From Lineus longissimus (Eukaryota > Nemertea > Pilidiophora > Heteronemertea > Lineidae): DNA of 64,000 bases. The position numbers and the translations under genes are program-made. The first letter of the stretch is position 1. Every line of letters begins with the position of its first letter. The notes beneath the pieces were generated by a model. That model made no database searches. It was not told where the DNA came from and saw only the letters and a program-made list of their open reading frames with translations. Where the stretch lies: positions 18,790,599 through 18,854,598 of the forward strand of contig NC_088309.1 in assembly GCF_910592395.1 (NCBI RefSeq), in the 5' to 3' direction. Below are positions 36,041-48,684 of this stretch, piece by piece.

Positions 36041-37060
36041 TTATAAAACTTATATATCCAACAGACGTCAATATGTTGATTTCTCTGGTTACACCCCCGA
36101 CCATGCTGTCATTAAAACGGGTGTACCCCAAGGGTCGATCTTAGAGCCTCTCCTTTTTACCATTTACATCAATGATCTAAACAAAGCAAGTAAATTCTTC
36201 AATTTTATAATGTTTGCGGACGATACAACTTCACTTAGCGAATTACATTCTTTCTCTACCAAGGTAAACCACATATTAAACACCGAGCTATTAAACATAG
36301 CAAACTGGTTAAAAGCAAATCAATTATCTTTAAATATCTCAAAAACTAAATTTATGATCTTTGAACGAACACACAAAATTTTTAATGGCATCCTAGATTT
36401 ACAAATTGAAGGCACGAAACTTGAATGTGTTGAATCGTTTAACTTCCTTGGATTACTTATAAATAAGGATCTTACTTGGACTTCACATATAAATCATATT
36501 TCAAAAAAAATATCAAGGGCAACCGGCATTATCAATTATTTAAAACATTTTATTTCACAGAAAATTCTAATAACGATTTACCACTCTCTTATCTCTGCTC
36601 ATCTCAACTATCAAATATCATCTTGGGGCTATGATCACAACGAAATTTTAAAATTACAAAAGAAAGCTATTCGTGCATTACTCTCAGTCATCCTATTAGT
36701 CACACTGACCCTTTATTCATAAAGCTGAAACTACTCAAACTACCGGACTTACACAAATTAATTGAAATAAAATTTCTCTATAGATTTTTAAAAAAGGATT
36801 TACCAGTGTACTTCATGCACAATTTTTTCTCATTTAACAGTGATGTTCATAACTATCCCACAAGAGTTAATGATAAATTTAAAATACCAAATGTAAGACA
36901 CGAATATGCCAAAATGACACCACGATACAGTTTAACTAAATTATATAATTCTCTCTCAAAACCAACTCTAAACAAACTCCACTCAAATTTTAGCTTAAAA
37001 TCCTTTTCAACATACTACAAAAATGAAATTTTGGGTTCCTATAATAATAAAAAGTGCTAA
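36041..37060 (+). pseudogene. Truncated, frameshifted LINE reverse transcriptase
   Basis: The coding remnant of the LINE: the RT motif B to thumb portion is open up to about 36720 in one frame, and the following C-terminal part is open at about 36690-37060 in a different frame. The N-terminal half is absent and no start codon belongs to it; the ATG at 35901 lies in satellite sequence. Confidence 0.8.
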
Positions 37061-37345
37061 ATTCGCAACTGCTATGTTTGCGACATTCGTTAAACTTTTT
37101 TCGTCTTATAACTGTTATTACTCACTCCTTCACTGTAAAATAGAACTGTCTTGTAAATTAAATTGTAAATCCTGTATATAATAATTAACATTGTACTACA
37201 TGTAATTCATAAGGGAGCAGGCATTAAGCGGCCAATCTGGTCTTGTTCTGCTCCCGACCACAATCAATATTATGTATTTCATTAATGCACCTTGTAAATT
37301 TTGTTGGTCGAATAAATATTCATATTCATATTCATATTCATATTA
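36041..37345 (+). mobile_element. 5'-truncated non-LTR retrotransposon (CR1/L2/jockey type)
   Basis: Begins abruptly inside the reverse transcriptase domain: motif B reads GVPQGSILEPLLF and the catalytic motif FADD follows about 45 residues later, then KTKFMIF and LGLLI, as in CR1/L2/jockey-like LINEs. The frame changes once near 36685, where the reading continues in another frame towards the C-terminal region ending at about 37060. The fingers and part of the palm are missing, and no endonuclease is present, so the copy is dead. The 3' end carries an ATTCAT microsatellite tail (about 37316-37345). Satellite monomers resume on both sides, so the LINE inserted into the array. Confidence 0.88.
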
Positions 37346-39419
37346 ACAAGATGATCGAGGTGAGACAGTCCCAACCAGACAGAATTCGGCCTTGCACCTC
37401 CACTGTCTTGCCGAAGTCCAGACCGCATCTTGCCCTGCACCTCCACCATCTCACCAGCACTGACAGAATGCAAACATGATGAGAACTGGTGAACAGCAAG
37501 AATTGGACCCAGTCGAGCCTATCACTATCTTGCAAAGAGGGTGAGAGAGGTGAGACTGCAGGACACACCGAATCGGCCACGGCACCTCCACCGCCTCTCA
37601 AAAACTAAGAGGAAACAGAACGAGGTGAGACAGTCACAAGAAGTCAGAATTGGGCCTAATAGCATCTACATCGACTGGCAAATACGGCAAGAGAGGTGAG
37701 ACAGTCACAACCAGTCAGAATCAGGTTTGGCATTTCCACCGTCTTGCAAGCCGGGTGAGAGCTATAACCGTCAGACTCTTACCGAATGGGCATGCCATCT
37801 TCATCGTCTTGCAAAGAGGGCGGGAGAGCTGAGAGGGAAGCTGTCCGAAACGGGCCTGGCACCTCCAACGTCTCGCCAGCCGGCCAGCAGAGGTGAGACA
37901 GTCACAACCTGACAGAATACAGCCCGTCTTGCTAACGAGGCGAGACAATTGGAGCCAGGCTGTTCCTCCACCGTCCTTCAGGGGCGAGGGAGGTGAGACA
38001 GTCACCTCCACCGTCCTGCACACAGGATAGGCATGGTGAGACTGTCACAACTAGACAGAATCGGGCCTGGCACTTCCATTGTCTTGACAGCCGGGGGAGA
38101 GAGCTGAGACAGCTAGAACCAGGCTGAAACGGGCCTGGCATATCCACAGTCTTGGAAACCGGGCAATAGAGCTAAGACAGCCAGAACCAGTCTTAAACGT
38201 GCCTGGTATCTCCACCGTCTTGCCGAAAGCGGGAGAAGTGAGAGAGACGGAGCCAGACCGAATCGAGCCTGGCACCTCCACCGTCTTGCAAACTAATAAG
38301 CGTCGTGAGACAGTCACATCGAGATGGAATCAAGCCATCCGCCTCTGTCGTCTTGCAAACGGACCGCGAGAGGTGGACGGTTACAACCAGACAGAATTAA
38401 GTCTTGCCCCTCCACCCCTCTACTCTTGCGAACAGGAAGAGCGAGGTGAGAACGTCACCACCTCACCGCATTCGGTCTGGTACCTCCACCGTCTTACAAA
38501 CAGGATAAGCGTGGTGAGACAGACATAGCCTGACAGAATACAACCTGGAACCTTTATCGCCTTGTAAGCAGGATGAAAGCCAACCGTCAGACTAGGACCG
38601 AAATGGCCATGTCACCTCCATCGTCTAGCCAACAGGGCGAGAGAGCTGAGACAGAATCGGACCTGGCACAACCAACGTCTCAAAAGCCCGCCGAGAGAGA
38701 TGAGGCAGTCACAACCAGACCTAATCGGGGCTGGCACTTTCACCATTTCAAACTGGATGGGTAAGGTCAGAGAAAGACAAAACCTGACAAAATACAGCCT
38801 GGCATCTTCACCGCCTTGTTAAACAGGAACGGAGCCAACCGTCAGACACGGACCGAATCGGGCATGACACCTCCATATTGTCTAGTCATCAGGGCGGGAG
38901 AGGTGAGACAGAACTAATCCGGAACTGGCCTGACCCCTACAACGTCTTGCCAGCAGGCCAAGAGAGGTGAGACAGTTACAGCGATACCGAATTAAGCCTG
39001 GCACCTCCACCGTCTTGCAAACGTGGCGAGACAGGCGAGACGATTCGAGCCAAGCTCTTCCTTCACCGTCCTTCAGGGGCGAGGGAGGTGGGACAGTCAC
39101 TTTCACCCTCCTGCAAACAGGAAAGGCGTGGTGAGACTCACAACTAGACAGAATATGGCCTGGCACAACCAACGTCTCAAAAGCCCGCCGAGAGAGATGA
39201 GGCAGTCACAACCAGACCTAATTGGGCCTGGAGTCTTCACCATTTCAAAAACTGGATGGGTAAAGTCAGGGACAGTCAAAACCTGACAGAATACAGCCCG
39301 GCATCTGCACCGCCTGGTTAACTTTAACGGAGCCAACCGTCAGACACGGGCCGAATCGGGCCTAGCACCTCCATTGTCTAGTCATCAGGGCGGGAGGGGT
39401 GAGACAGAACCAATCCGTG

Positions 39420-40608
39420 CCAGGCCCGGTTCTGTCTGAGCTCTCTCGCCCTGTTGACAAGACGATGGAGGTACCAGGCCCAATTCTGTCTAGCTATGAC
39501 AGTCTAACCATGCATGTGCTATTTTCAGGACGGTGGAGGTGACTTTCTCACCTCCATCGCCCATGAAGAACGATGGAGGAACAGCCTGGCTCCAATCGCC
39601 TCGCCTCGCTCGCCCCGTTTGCAAGACGGTGAAGGTGCCAGGCTTAATTCGTTATTGCTGTGACTGTCTCACCTCTCCCGGCCGACTGGCGAGATGTTGT
39701 AGGTGTCAGACCGATTTCGGATTTGTTCTGTCTCACCTCTCCCGCCCTGATGCTCAAACAATGGGGATGACGTGCCCGATTCGGTCCGTATCTGACGGTT
39801 AGCTCCGTTCCTGTTAACAAGGCGGTGAAGATGCCGGGCTGTATTCTGTCAGGTTGTGACTGCCACTGACCTCGCCAATCCAGCTGTTGAAATGTTCAAG
39901 GTGCCAGGCCCGATTGGGTCTGGTTGTGACTGCCTCATCTCTCTCGTCGGGCTTACGAAACGTTGGTTGTGCCAAGCCCGGTGTAATGTTTTTGAGTGTT
40001 TCTGTTTTTGAGTGTTTCCCCTCATTGTTTGGGAACGCTCAAAAATAGATTGACAAGTTTTTCTGTGTATCCCCCCTATTGAAAAGTCATGGTCTCTCTA
40101 GCTGCCTATTGTTTGGAAACACTGACACATGGGAAACAATCACAGATGTTACACCGGTTCTGTGTCAGCTCTCTTGCCCTGTTGACTAGATGATGGAGGT
40201 GCCAGGCCCAATTCTGTCTAGTTTCATCACGCCTATCCTGTGTGCAGGGCGTGGAGGTGACTGTCTCACCTCCCTCGCCCCTGAACGACGGTGGAGGAAC
40301 AGCCTGGCTCCAATCATCTCGCCTCTCTCGCTTTGTTTGCAAGACGGTGGAGGTGCCAGGCTTACTTCGATATCGCTGTAACTGTCTCACCTCTCCCGGC
40401 CGGCTGGCAAGACTTTGTAGGTGTCAGGTCAGTTCCGGATTGGTTCTGTCTCACTTCTCCCGCCCTGATGACTAGATAGTGGAGGTGACATACCGATTCG
40501 ATCCGTATCTGACGGTTAGCTCCGTTCTTGTTAACAGGACGGTGGAGGTGCCAGGCTCGATTCGGTCTGGCTCCGTCTCTCTCACTTGGCAAGACGATGG
40601 AGGTCGAT
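39420..40608. repeat. Inverted block of the satellite
   Basis: Monomers here read as the reverse complement (gtgccaggc...gtctcacctc) of their neighbours. The left junction at about 39423 is itself palindromic: gacagaacc and ggttctgtc face each other across 16 bp. The right junction is near 40608, where gatggaggtc meets gatagagctgagacag. The block covers about 1.2 kb. Confidence 0.75.
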
Positions 40609-43019
40609 AGAGCTGAGACAGCCAGAACCAGTTTAAAACGTGCCTGGTATCTCAGGCCTAATCAGGCCTGGCACCTTCACCAATTCAAAAACTGGATGGG
40701 CGAGGTAAAAGACGGTCACAACCTGACCGAATACAGCCCGGCATCTTCACCACCTTGTAAACAATAACGGAGTAAACCGTCATGCACGGACCGAATCGGG
40801 CATGTCACCTCCACTGTCTGGTCATCAGGGCGGGAGAGGTGAGACAGAACCAATCCGGAATTGGCCTGACACCTACAACGTCTCGCTAACCGGCCGAGAG
40901 AGGTGAGGCAGTTACAGCGATACCGAATTAACCCTGGCACCTCCACCGTCATGCAAACGGGGCGAGAGAGGCGAGACGATTCGAGCCGGGCTGTTCCTCC
41001 ACCGTCCTTCATGGGCGAGGGAGGGGAGACAGTCACCTCCACCCTCCTACAAACAGGAAAGGCGTAGTGAGATTGTCACAACTAGACAGAATCGGGCCTG
41101 GCACCTCCGTCGTTTAGTCAACAGGGCGAGAGAGCTGACACAGAACCGGGCTTGGCACAATCAACGTCTCGCAAGCGGGCCGAGAGAGATGAGGCAGTCA
41201 CAACCAGACCTAATCGGGCCTGACACCTTCACAATTTCAAAATGGTTAGGCGAGGTCAGAGACAGTCACAACCTGACAGAATGCAGCCCGGCATCTTCAC
41301 CACCTTGATAACAGTAACGGAGTAAACCGTCATGCACGGACCGAATCGGGCATGTCACCTCCACTGTCTAGTCATCAGGGCGGGAGAGGTGAGACAGAAC
41401 CAATCCGGACTTGGCCTGACACCTAAAACGTCTTGCCAGTCGGCCGAGAGAGGTGAGACAGTTACAGCACCTCCACCGTCTTGCAGACAGAGGCGAGACG
41501 ATTGGAGCCAGGCTGTCCCTCGACCGTTCTCCAGGGGCGAGGGAGGTGAGACAGTCAAGTTGTGCCAAGAGTCATAACCTGACAGAATACAGCCCAGCAT
41601 CTTCACCGCTTTGTTAACAGGAACGGAGCTAACCGTCAGACACGGACCGAATCGAGCATGTCACCTCCACTGTCTAGTCATCAGGGCGGGAGGGGTGAGA
41701 CAGAACCAATCCGGAACTGGCCTTACACCCACAACGTCTTGCACGTCGGCCGAGAGAGGTGAGACAGTTACAGCGATACCGAACTGAACCTGACACCTCC
41801 ACCGTCTTGCAAAGGGGCGAGTGAGGCGAGACGATTGGAGCCAGGCTGTTCCTCCACCGTCCTTCAGGGGCGAGGGAGGTGAGACAGTCACCTCCACCGT
41901 CCAGCAAACAGCACATGCATAGTAAGACTGTCACAACTAGACAGAATCGAGCCTTGCACCTCCATCGTCTAGTAAACAGTGCAAGAGAGCTATGACAGAA
42001 CCAGGCCTGGCACAACCAACGTCTTGCAAGCCCGTCGAGAGAGATGAGGCAGTCACAACCAGACCTAATCGGGCCTGGCTCCTTCAACATTTCAAAAACT
42101 GGATGGTCGAGGTCAGCGACAGTCACAACCTGACAGACTACAGCCCGGCATCTTCACCGCCTTGTTAACAGGAATGGACCTAACCGTCATACACGGACCG
42201 AATCGGGCCTGGCACCTCCATCGTCTAGTCAACAGGGAGAGAGAGCTGAGACAGAACTGGGCCTGACACAAACCAACGTCTCTCAAGCCCGCCGAGAGAA
42301 ATGAGGCAGTCACAACCAGACCTAATTGGGCCTGGCACCTTCTTTATTTCAAAAACTGGATGGGGAGGTCAGTGACAGTTACAACCTGACAGTATACAGC
42401 CCGGCATCTTCACCGCCTTGGTAACAGGAACGGAGCCAACCGTCAGACACGGACCGAATCAGGCATGACACCTCCATATTGTCTAATCATCAGGGCGGGA
42501 GAGGTGAGACAGAACCAATCCGGAACTGGCCTGACACCTACAACGTCTCGCCAGCCGGCCGAGAGAAGTGAGACAGTTACAGCGATACCGAATTAAGCCT
42601 GGCACCTCCACCGTCTTGCAAAGGGGGCGAGAGAGGCGAGACGATTGGAGCCAGGCTGTTCCTCCACTGTACTTCAGGGGCGAGGGAGGTGAAAACGTCA
42701 CCTCGACCGTCCTGCACACAGAATAGGCGTGGTGAGACTGTCACAACTAGACAGAATAGAGCCTGGCATCTGTATCGTCTTGTCAACAGTGCGAGAGAGC
42801 TGAGACAGAACCGTAGCTGCCACAACCAACGCCTCGCAAGCCTGCCGTGAGAGATGAAGCAGTCACAACCATAACTAATCGGGCTTGGCACCTACACAAT
42901 TTCACAAAATGGATGGGCAAGGTCAGAGACAGTCACAACATGACAGAATGCAGCCCGCCATCTTCACCGCATTGTTAACTGGAACGGAGCTAACCGTCAA
43001 ACACGGACCGAATCGGGCA

Positions 43020-43145
43020 TATCACCTGGGTGATATGAATAAAGACTAGCAAATGCTTTTACTTCAGTTTTGTACAGAATGGCCTAGTGTAAATGTACAT
43101 GGAGATTTAGATAAAAGCATTTCCTAGTCTTTATTCATACCACCC
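43020..43145. mobile_element. Palindromic MITE, copy 1, in satellite
   Basis: Inverted ends of about 33 bp: left gggtgatatgaataaagact, then agcaaatgctttta; the right end is its near-perfect complement. The ~50-bp loop contains ttttgtacagaatggcctag. It interrupts a satellite monomer. No ORF; superfamily unknown. Confidence 0.8.
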
Positions 43146-45044
43146 AATGCCTCGCAAGTCCGCCGAGAGAGATGAGACAGTCACAACAAGACCTTATCGG
43201 GCCTGGCACCTTCACCAATTCAAAAACTGGATGGGCGAGGTCAGAGACAGTCACAACCTGACTGAATACAGCCCGGCATCTTCACCGCCTTGTTAACAGG
43301 AACGGACCTAACCGTCATGCACGGACCGAATCGGGCATGTCACCTCCACTGTCTAGTCATCAGGGCGGGAGAGGTGAGACAGAACCAATCCGGACTTGGC
43401 CTGACACCTAAAACGTCTTGCCAGTCGGCCGAGAGAGGTGAGACAGTTACAGCGATACCGAATTAAGCCTGACACCTCCACTGTCTTGCAAATGGGCAAG
43501 AGAGGCGAGACGATTGGAGCCAGGCTGTTCCTCCACTGTCCTTCAGGGCCGAAGGAGGTGAGACAGTCACCCCCACCCTCCTGCACACAGGATAGGCGTG
43601 GTGAGACTGTCACAACTAGACAGAATCGGGTCTGGCACCTCCATCATCCAGTCAACAGGGCGAGAAAGCCGAGTCAGAACCGGGCCTGGCACAACCAACG
43701 CCTCGCAAGCCAGTCAAGAGAGATGAGGCAGTCACAACCAGACCTAATCGGGCCTGGCACCTTCACCATTTCAAAAACTTGATGGGCGAGGTCAGAGACA
43801 GTCACAACCTGACAGAATACAGCCCAGCATCTTCACCGCCTTGTTAACAGGAATGGACCTAACCGTCATACACGGACCGAATCGGGCATGTCACCTCCAT
43901 TGTCAAGTCATAAGGGCGGGACAGAACCAATCCGGAACTGGCCTGACACCTACAACGTCTCGCCAGCCGGCCTAGAGAGGTGAGGCAGTTACAGCGATAC
44001 CGAATTATGCCTGGCACCTCCACCGTCATGCGAACGGGGCGAGAGAGGCGAGACGATTGGCTGTTCCTCCACCGTCCTTCAGGGGCGAGGGAGGTGAGAC
44101 TGTCACCCCCACCCTCCTGCACACAGGATAGGCGTGGTGAGACTGTCACAACTAGACAGAATAGGGCCTGGCACCTCCATCGTCTAGTCAACAGGGAGAG
44201 AGAGAGCTGAGACAGATCTGGGCCTGACATAACCAACGTCTCCCAAGCCCGACGAAAGAGATGAGGCAGTCACAACGAGACCGAATCGGGCCTGGCACCT
44301 TTACCATTTCAAAAACTTGATGGGCGAGGTTAGAGACAGTCACAACCTGACAGAATACAGCCCGGAATCGTCACCGCCTTGTTAACAGGAACGGACCTAA
44401 CCGTCATACATGGACCGAATCGGGCATGTCACCTCCGCTGTCTATTCATCAGGGCGGGAGAGGTGAAACAGAACCAATCCGGAACTGGCCTGACACTTAC
44501 AACGTCTTGCCAGTAGGCCGAGAGAGGTGAAATAGTTACAGCGATACCGAATTAAGCCTTGCACCTCCACCGTCTTGCAAAGGGGCGAGAGAAGCGAGAC
44601 GATTGGAATGAGGCTGTTCCTCCACCGTCCTTCTGGGGCGAGGGAGGTGAGAAAGTCACCTCCACCGTCCTGCACACAGGATAGGCGTGGTGAGACTGTT
44701 ACAACTAGACAGAATACGGTCTAGAACCTCCATCGTCTAGTCAACAGGGCGAGAGAGCTGAGACAGAACGGGGCCTGGCACAACCAACGCCTCGCAAGCC
44801 CGCCGAGAGAGATGAGGCAGTCACAACCAGACCTAATCGGACCTGGCACCTTCACCATTTAAAAAACAGGATGGGCGAGGTCAGAGACAGTCAGAACCAG
44901 ACGGAATCGAGCCTGGCACCTCCACCTTCTTGTTAACAAGAATGGAGCTAACCGTCAGACACGGACCGAATCGGGCATGTCACCTCCACTGTCTAGTCAT
45001 CAGGGCGGGAGAGGTGAGACAGAACCAATCCGAAGCTGCTCGTT

Positions 45045-45164
45045 GGGTGATATGAATAAAGAATAGCAAATGCTTTTATGTAAAACTCCATGTACAATTA
45101 CACTAGGCCTTTCTGTACAAAATTGAAGTAAAAGCATTTGCTAGACTTTATTCATATGAGCCAG
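45045..45164. mobile_element. Palindromic MITE, copy 2, opposite orientation
   Basis: Same ends as copy 1 (gggtgatatgaataaag...), but the loop is the reverse complement of the copy 1 loop (aggcctttctgtacaaaatt), so it sits in the opposite direction. Satellite monomers continue on both sides. Confidence 0.8.
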
Positions 45165-47318
45165 CCGGCCGAGAGAGGTGAGGCAGTTACAGTGATACCG
45201 AATTAAGCCTGGCACCTCCACCGTCTTGCAAACGGGGCGAGAGAGGCGAGACGATTGGAGCCAGGCTGTTCCTCCACCGTCCTTCAGGGGCGAGGGAGGT
45301 GAGACAGTCACCTCCACCCTCCTGCAAACAGCACATGCATGGTTAGACTGTCATAACTAGATAGAATAGGGCCTGGCACCTCCATCGTCTAGTCAACATG
45401 GCGAGAGAGCTCAGACGGAACCAGGCCTGGCACAACCAACGTCATGCAAGCCCACCGAGAGAGATGAGGCAGTCACAACCAGACCTAATCTGGGCTGGCA
45501 CCTTCACCATTTCAAAAACTGGACGAGCGAGGTGAGACAGTCACAATCACAGCATTCGGCCTAGTACCTCCATCGTTTTGAAACAGGACAAGTAAGATCA
45601 GACAGTCACAACCAGACCAAAATTGGTCGGGCATCCCCAACGTCTTGCAAATAGTGTAGGCGAGGTAAGACAGTCACAGCCACATTGCATTCGGCCCTGT
45701 ACCTCCGCCGAGTCGCCAACAGAACGAGATAGAGATGAGACGGAGAACAAGACTGGTCCGGCGCGACACCTCCACCGTCTCGCCATTAGTGTGTGGGTCA
45801 GAATTTGACCGAGAGTTGGGCCTGACACATCCACCATCTTACAAACAGGCTGAGTGATTGGGACAGTCAAAACCAGACCGAATCAAGCAGGGGACCTTCC
45901 CTGTCTCCATAGCAGAATGAGTGATGGTGAAGTTGTCAGGCCCGTCCAATTCTTGTTGTTCACCTCTCTCGTCATGTTTGAATCCTCTCAGTGTTGGCGA
46001 GACGGTTGAGGTGCAGGCCGAAATTGTCTGGCTCTGACTGTCCCAGCTTGCTCTTCTGTCTGGTTGTGTCTCCCGTTAGTAACACGGTGGATGTGCCAGG
46101 CCGAATTCCTACTGGTTTTGACTTCATCATCTCTCGCCCTCTGTTTGTAAGACAAGCAGGGCACCTTCCCTGTCTCGCTAGCCGGATGAGAGATGGTGAG
46201 GTCGTCATTCTGTTTGCAAGAGGGTGGAGGTACCAGGCCTAATTCGGTTTGGCTCTTACTGTCTCTCCTCTCTCGTCATCGTGTTTGCAAGACAGTGGCG
46301 ATACCAGGCACGATTTCGTCTCCTGTTGACTATCTCATCAATCTCACCGAGTTGGCAAGTTGGTGGAGATGATTGTTCCAATTCGGTCTGATTCTGAGTG
46401 TCTTACCTCCAACACCCTGTTATAAGACGGTGGAGGTGCCAGGCCTGGTACTTCTAGTTTTATACTGTTCCATAACTCTTGCGGTGTTTGCAAGGCAGTG
46501 CAGTTGCCAGGCCGAATTCCTTCTGACATCCCCCATCATGTTTGCAAGACGATGGAGGTGCTAGGCTGGATTCGGTCCTGCTCCGTCTGTCTTACCTTTT
46601 CTCATTCTGTATGAATGATAGTGGTTGTCATGTTGGCAAGGCAGTGGAGGTGCCAGGTCAATTGAGGGCAGATTCTCGGGCTGGATTCGGTGTGGTTCTG
46701 ACTGTCCAACCAATCTTGTCCTCTTTGCAAGACGGCGGAGCAGCCAGGCCCGTTTCGGTCCAAATCTGACAGTTCACCTCTCATAGCCTGTGTGCAAGAA
46801 GATGTTGGTGTATGTCTGATCCTTATGTTGTTGGCTGTCTAAATGTCTCACGGTGTTGACAAGACGGTCGAGTTGTCAGGCACAATACTGTCTGGCTGTG
46901 ACTGTTTGCAATTGGGGAAGGTGCAAGGCTGGACTTGGTCTGGCTCTGGTGGTCCTGCCTATCTCATCCTTTTCCCCAAGGTAGTGGAGGTCCCAGGAGG
47001 ATACATTTGGTTTTGACGGTCTCATCGCTCTCACACTTTTTGCAAGACAGTGGAGGTGCTAGGCCCAATTCTGCCTGGTTGCCAAGGTCTCACCTCTCCT
47101 TTCCTGTCTGCAAGATGGTGGAGAATCCAGACCTACTTCTGATTGGTTGCGATTGTCTCACCTCTCTCATCCTTTTGGCAAGATGGCGAAGGTGCTAGGT
47201 CCAATTCTGACTGGTTGTGACGGCCTCACCTTTCTTACCTGTTTGCAAGATGGTGGAGGTGCCAGGCATTTCGGTCATATTCTGACTGTCTCACCTTTCT
47301 TATCCTTTTCTCAAGACA

Positions 47319-48130
47319 ATGGAGGTGCCAGATCCAATTCTGTCAGGTTGTGACTGTCTCACCTCACTCATGGTGGAGCTGCCAGGTCGAAATCGGTCAG
47401 ATTCTGACTGTCTCGCCTTTCCTATCTTGTTCTCAAGACAATGGAGGTGCCAGATCCAATTCTGTCAGATTGTGACTGTCTCACTACACTCATGGTGGTG
47501 GTGCCAGGCCGAAATCGGTCAGATTCTGACTGTCTCGCCTTTCTTATCCTGTTTTCAAGACAATGGAGGTGCCATATCCAATTCTGTCAGGTTGTGACTG
47601 TCTCACCACACTCATGGTGGTGGTGCCAGGCCGAAATCGGTCAGATTCTGACTGTCTCGCCTTTCCTATCCTGTTCTCAAGACAATGGAGGTGCCAGATC
47701 CAATTCTGTCAGGTTGTGACTGTCTCACCACACTCATGGTGGTGGTACCAGGCCGTAATCAGTCAGATTCTGACTGTCTCGCCTTTCTTATCCTGTTCTC
47801 AAGACAATGGAGGTGCCATATCCAATTCTGTCAGGTTGTGACTGTTTCACCTCACTCATGGTGGAGGTGCCAGGCCGAACGCGGTCAGATTCTGACTGTC
47901 TCACCTTTCTTATCCTGTTCTCAAGACAATGGAGGTGCCATGTCCAATTCTGTAAGGTTGTGACTGTCTCACCTCACTCATGGTGGTGGTGCCAGGCCGA
48001 AATCAGTCAGATTCTGATTGTCTCGCCTTTCTTATCCTATTCTCAAGACAATGGAGGTGCCAGATCCAATTCTGTCAGGTTGTGACTGTCTCACCTCACT
48101 CATGGTGGAGGTGCCAGGCCAAAATCGGTC
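47319..48130. repeat. 122-bp dimeric repeat within the satellite
   Basis: Six to seven highly similar copies of a 122-bp dimer (starts at 47319, 47441, 47563, 47685, 47807 and onwards). Each dimer joins a caagacaatggaggtgcca monomer to a ctcatggtggtggtgccagg monomer. Divergence is only a few percent, so this is the most recently amplified part of the reverse-oriented block. Confidence 0.9.
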
Positions 48131-48684
48131 AGATTCTGATTGTCTCGCCTTCTTATTCTGTTTGCAAAATAGTGGAGGTGCCTGGTTTGATTCTGTCTGG
48201 CTCTGACCGCCTCACCTCCCTTTTCCTGTTAGCAAGACGATGGCAGCGTCAGACCCAATTCTGACTGGTTGTGACTGTCTCACCTCTCTCACCCTGTTTG
48301 CAAGATAGTAGAAGTGTCAGGCCCGATTTCCGATGGTTTCAACTGTCTCATCACTTCAAAAGAAATGCAGAAACAACATAATTAATCAATAAATAATATT
48401 TTTATTTCACCTTTTATGCAAATTAAACCAAGGTAAAAACTAAACCCAACCTACAGATTTCCAATATGTTCACTTAAATCATCTTATGTTACAAAACGAC
48501 CGTTTCAAAATTTACTTAAAATAGTCCGACGGTTAGACAGGAGCCCACAGCATGACAGAATTATTAAGACAATTACATTACAGGGTGTCCCGAAATGAAC
48601 TTACAGTTTTTATTAACAATCATTAAAGGAAGTCAACACGATGCCAACCTTGACTGGGAAAGTATTCTTTCGATCATTCACATA

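Larger units (their letters stand above)
40609..45890. repeat. Higher-order repeat section of the satellite
   Basis: A marker block agcgataccgaatta recurs at 40916, 41772, 42581, 43451, 43993, 44540 and 45191. The 43451-44540 intervals are 542 and 547 bp, about nine monomers. The others are longer through extra monomers or inserted elements. Monomers at the same place within each ~545-bp unit are more alike than adjacent monomers, which defines a higher-order repeat. Confidence 0.75.
34121..48365. repeat. 14-kb satellite-like array, changing orientation
   Basis: Almost the whole interval consists of ~60-71-bp monomers with a shared core GAGGTGAGACAGTC, CAGAATTCGGCCTGGCACC and TCCACCGTCTTGCAAACAGG. 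From 34.1 to 36.0 kb the units are about 70 bp and similar to one another, most with an EcoRI-type gaattc. From 37.3 to 39.4 kb they are more diverged. From about 39.4 to 40.6 kb they are in reverse orientation, from 40.6 to 45.9 kb forward again, and from 45.9 to 48.37 kb reverse. The array is interrupted by a LINE (36041-37345) and two palindromic elements. ORFs within it are by-products of the periodicity. Confidence 0.9.

Noticed and set aside
34086-48264. Dozens of 60-150-codon ORFs through the satellite
   Set aside because: They follow the monomer periodicity, occur on both strands and encode no recognisable domain.
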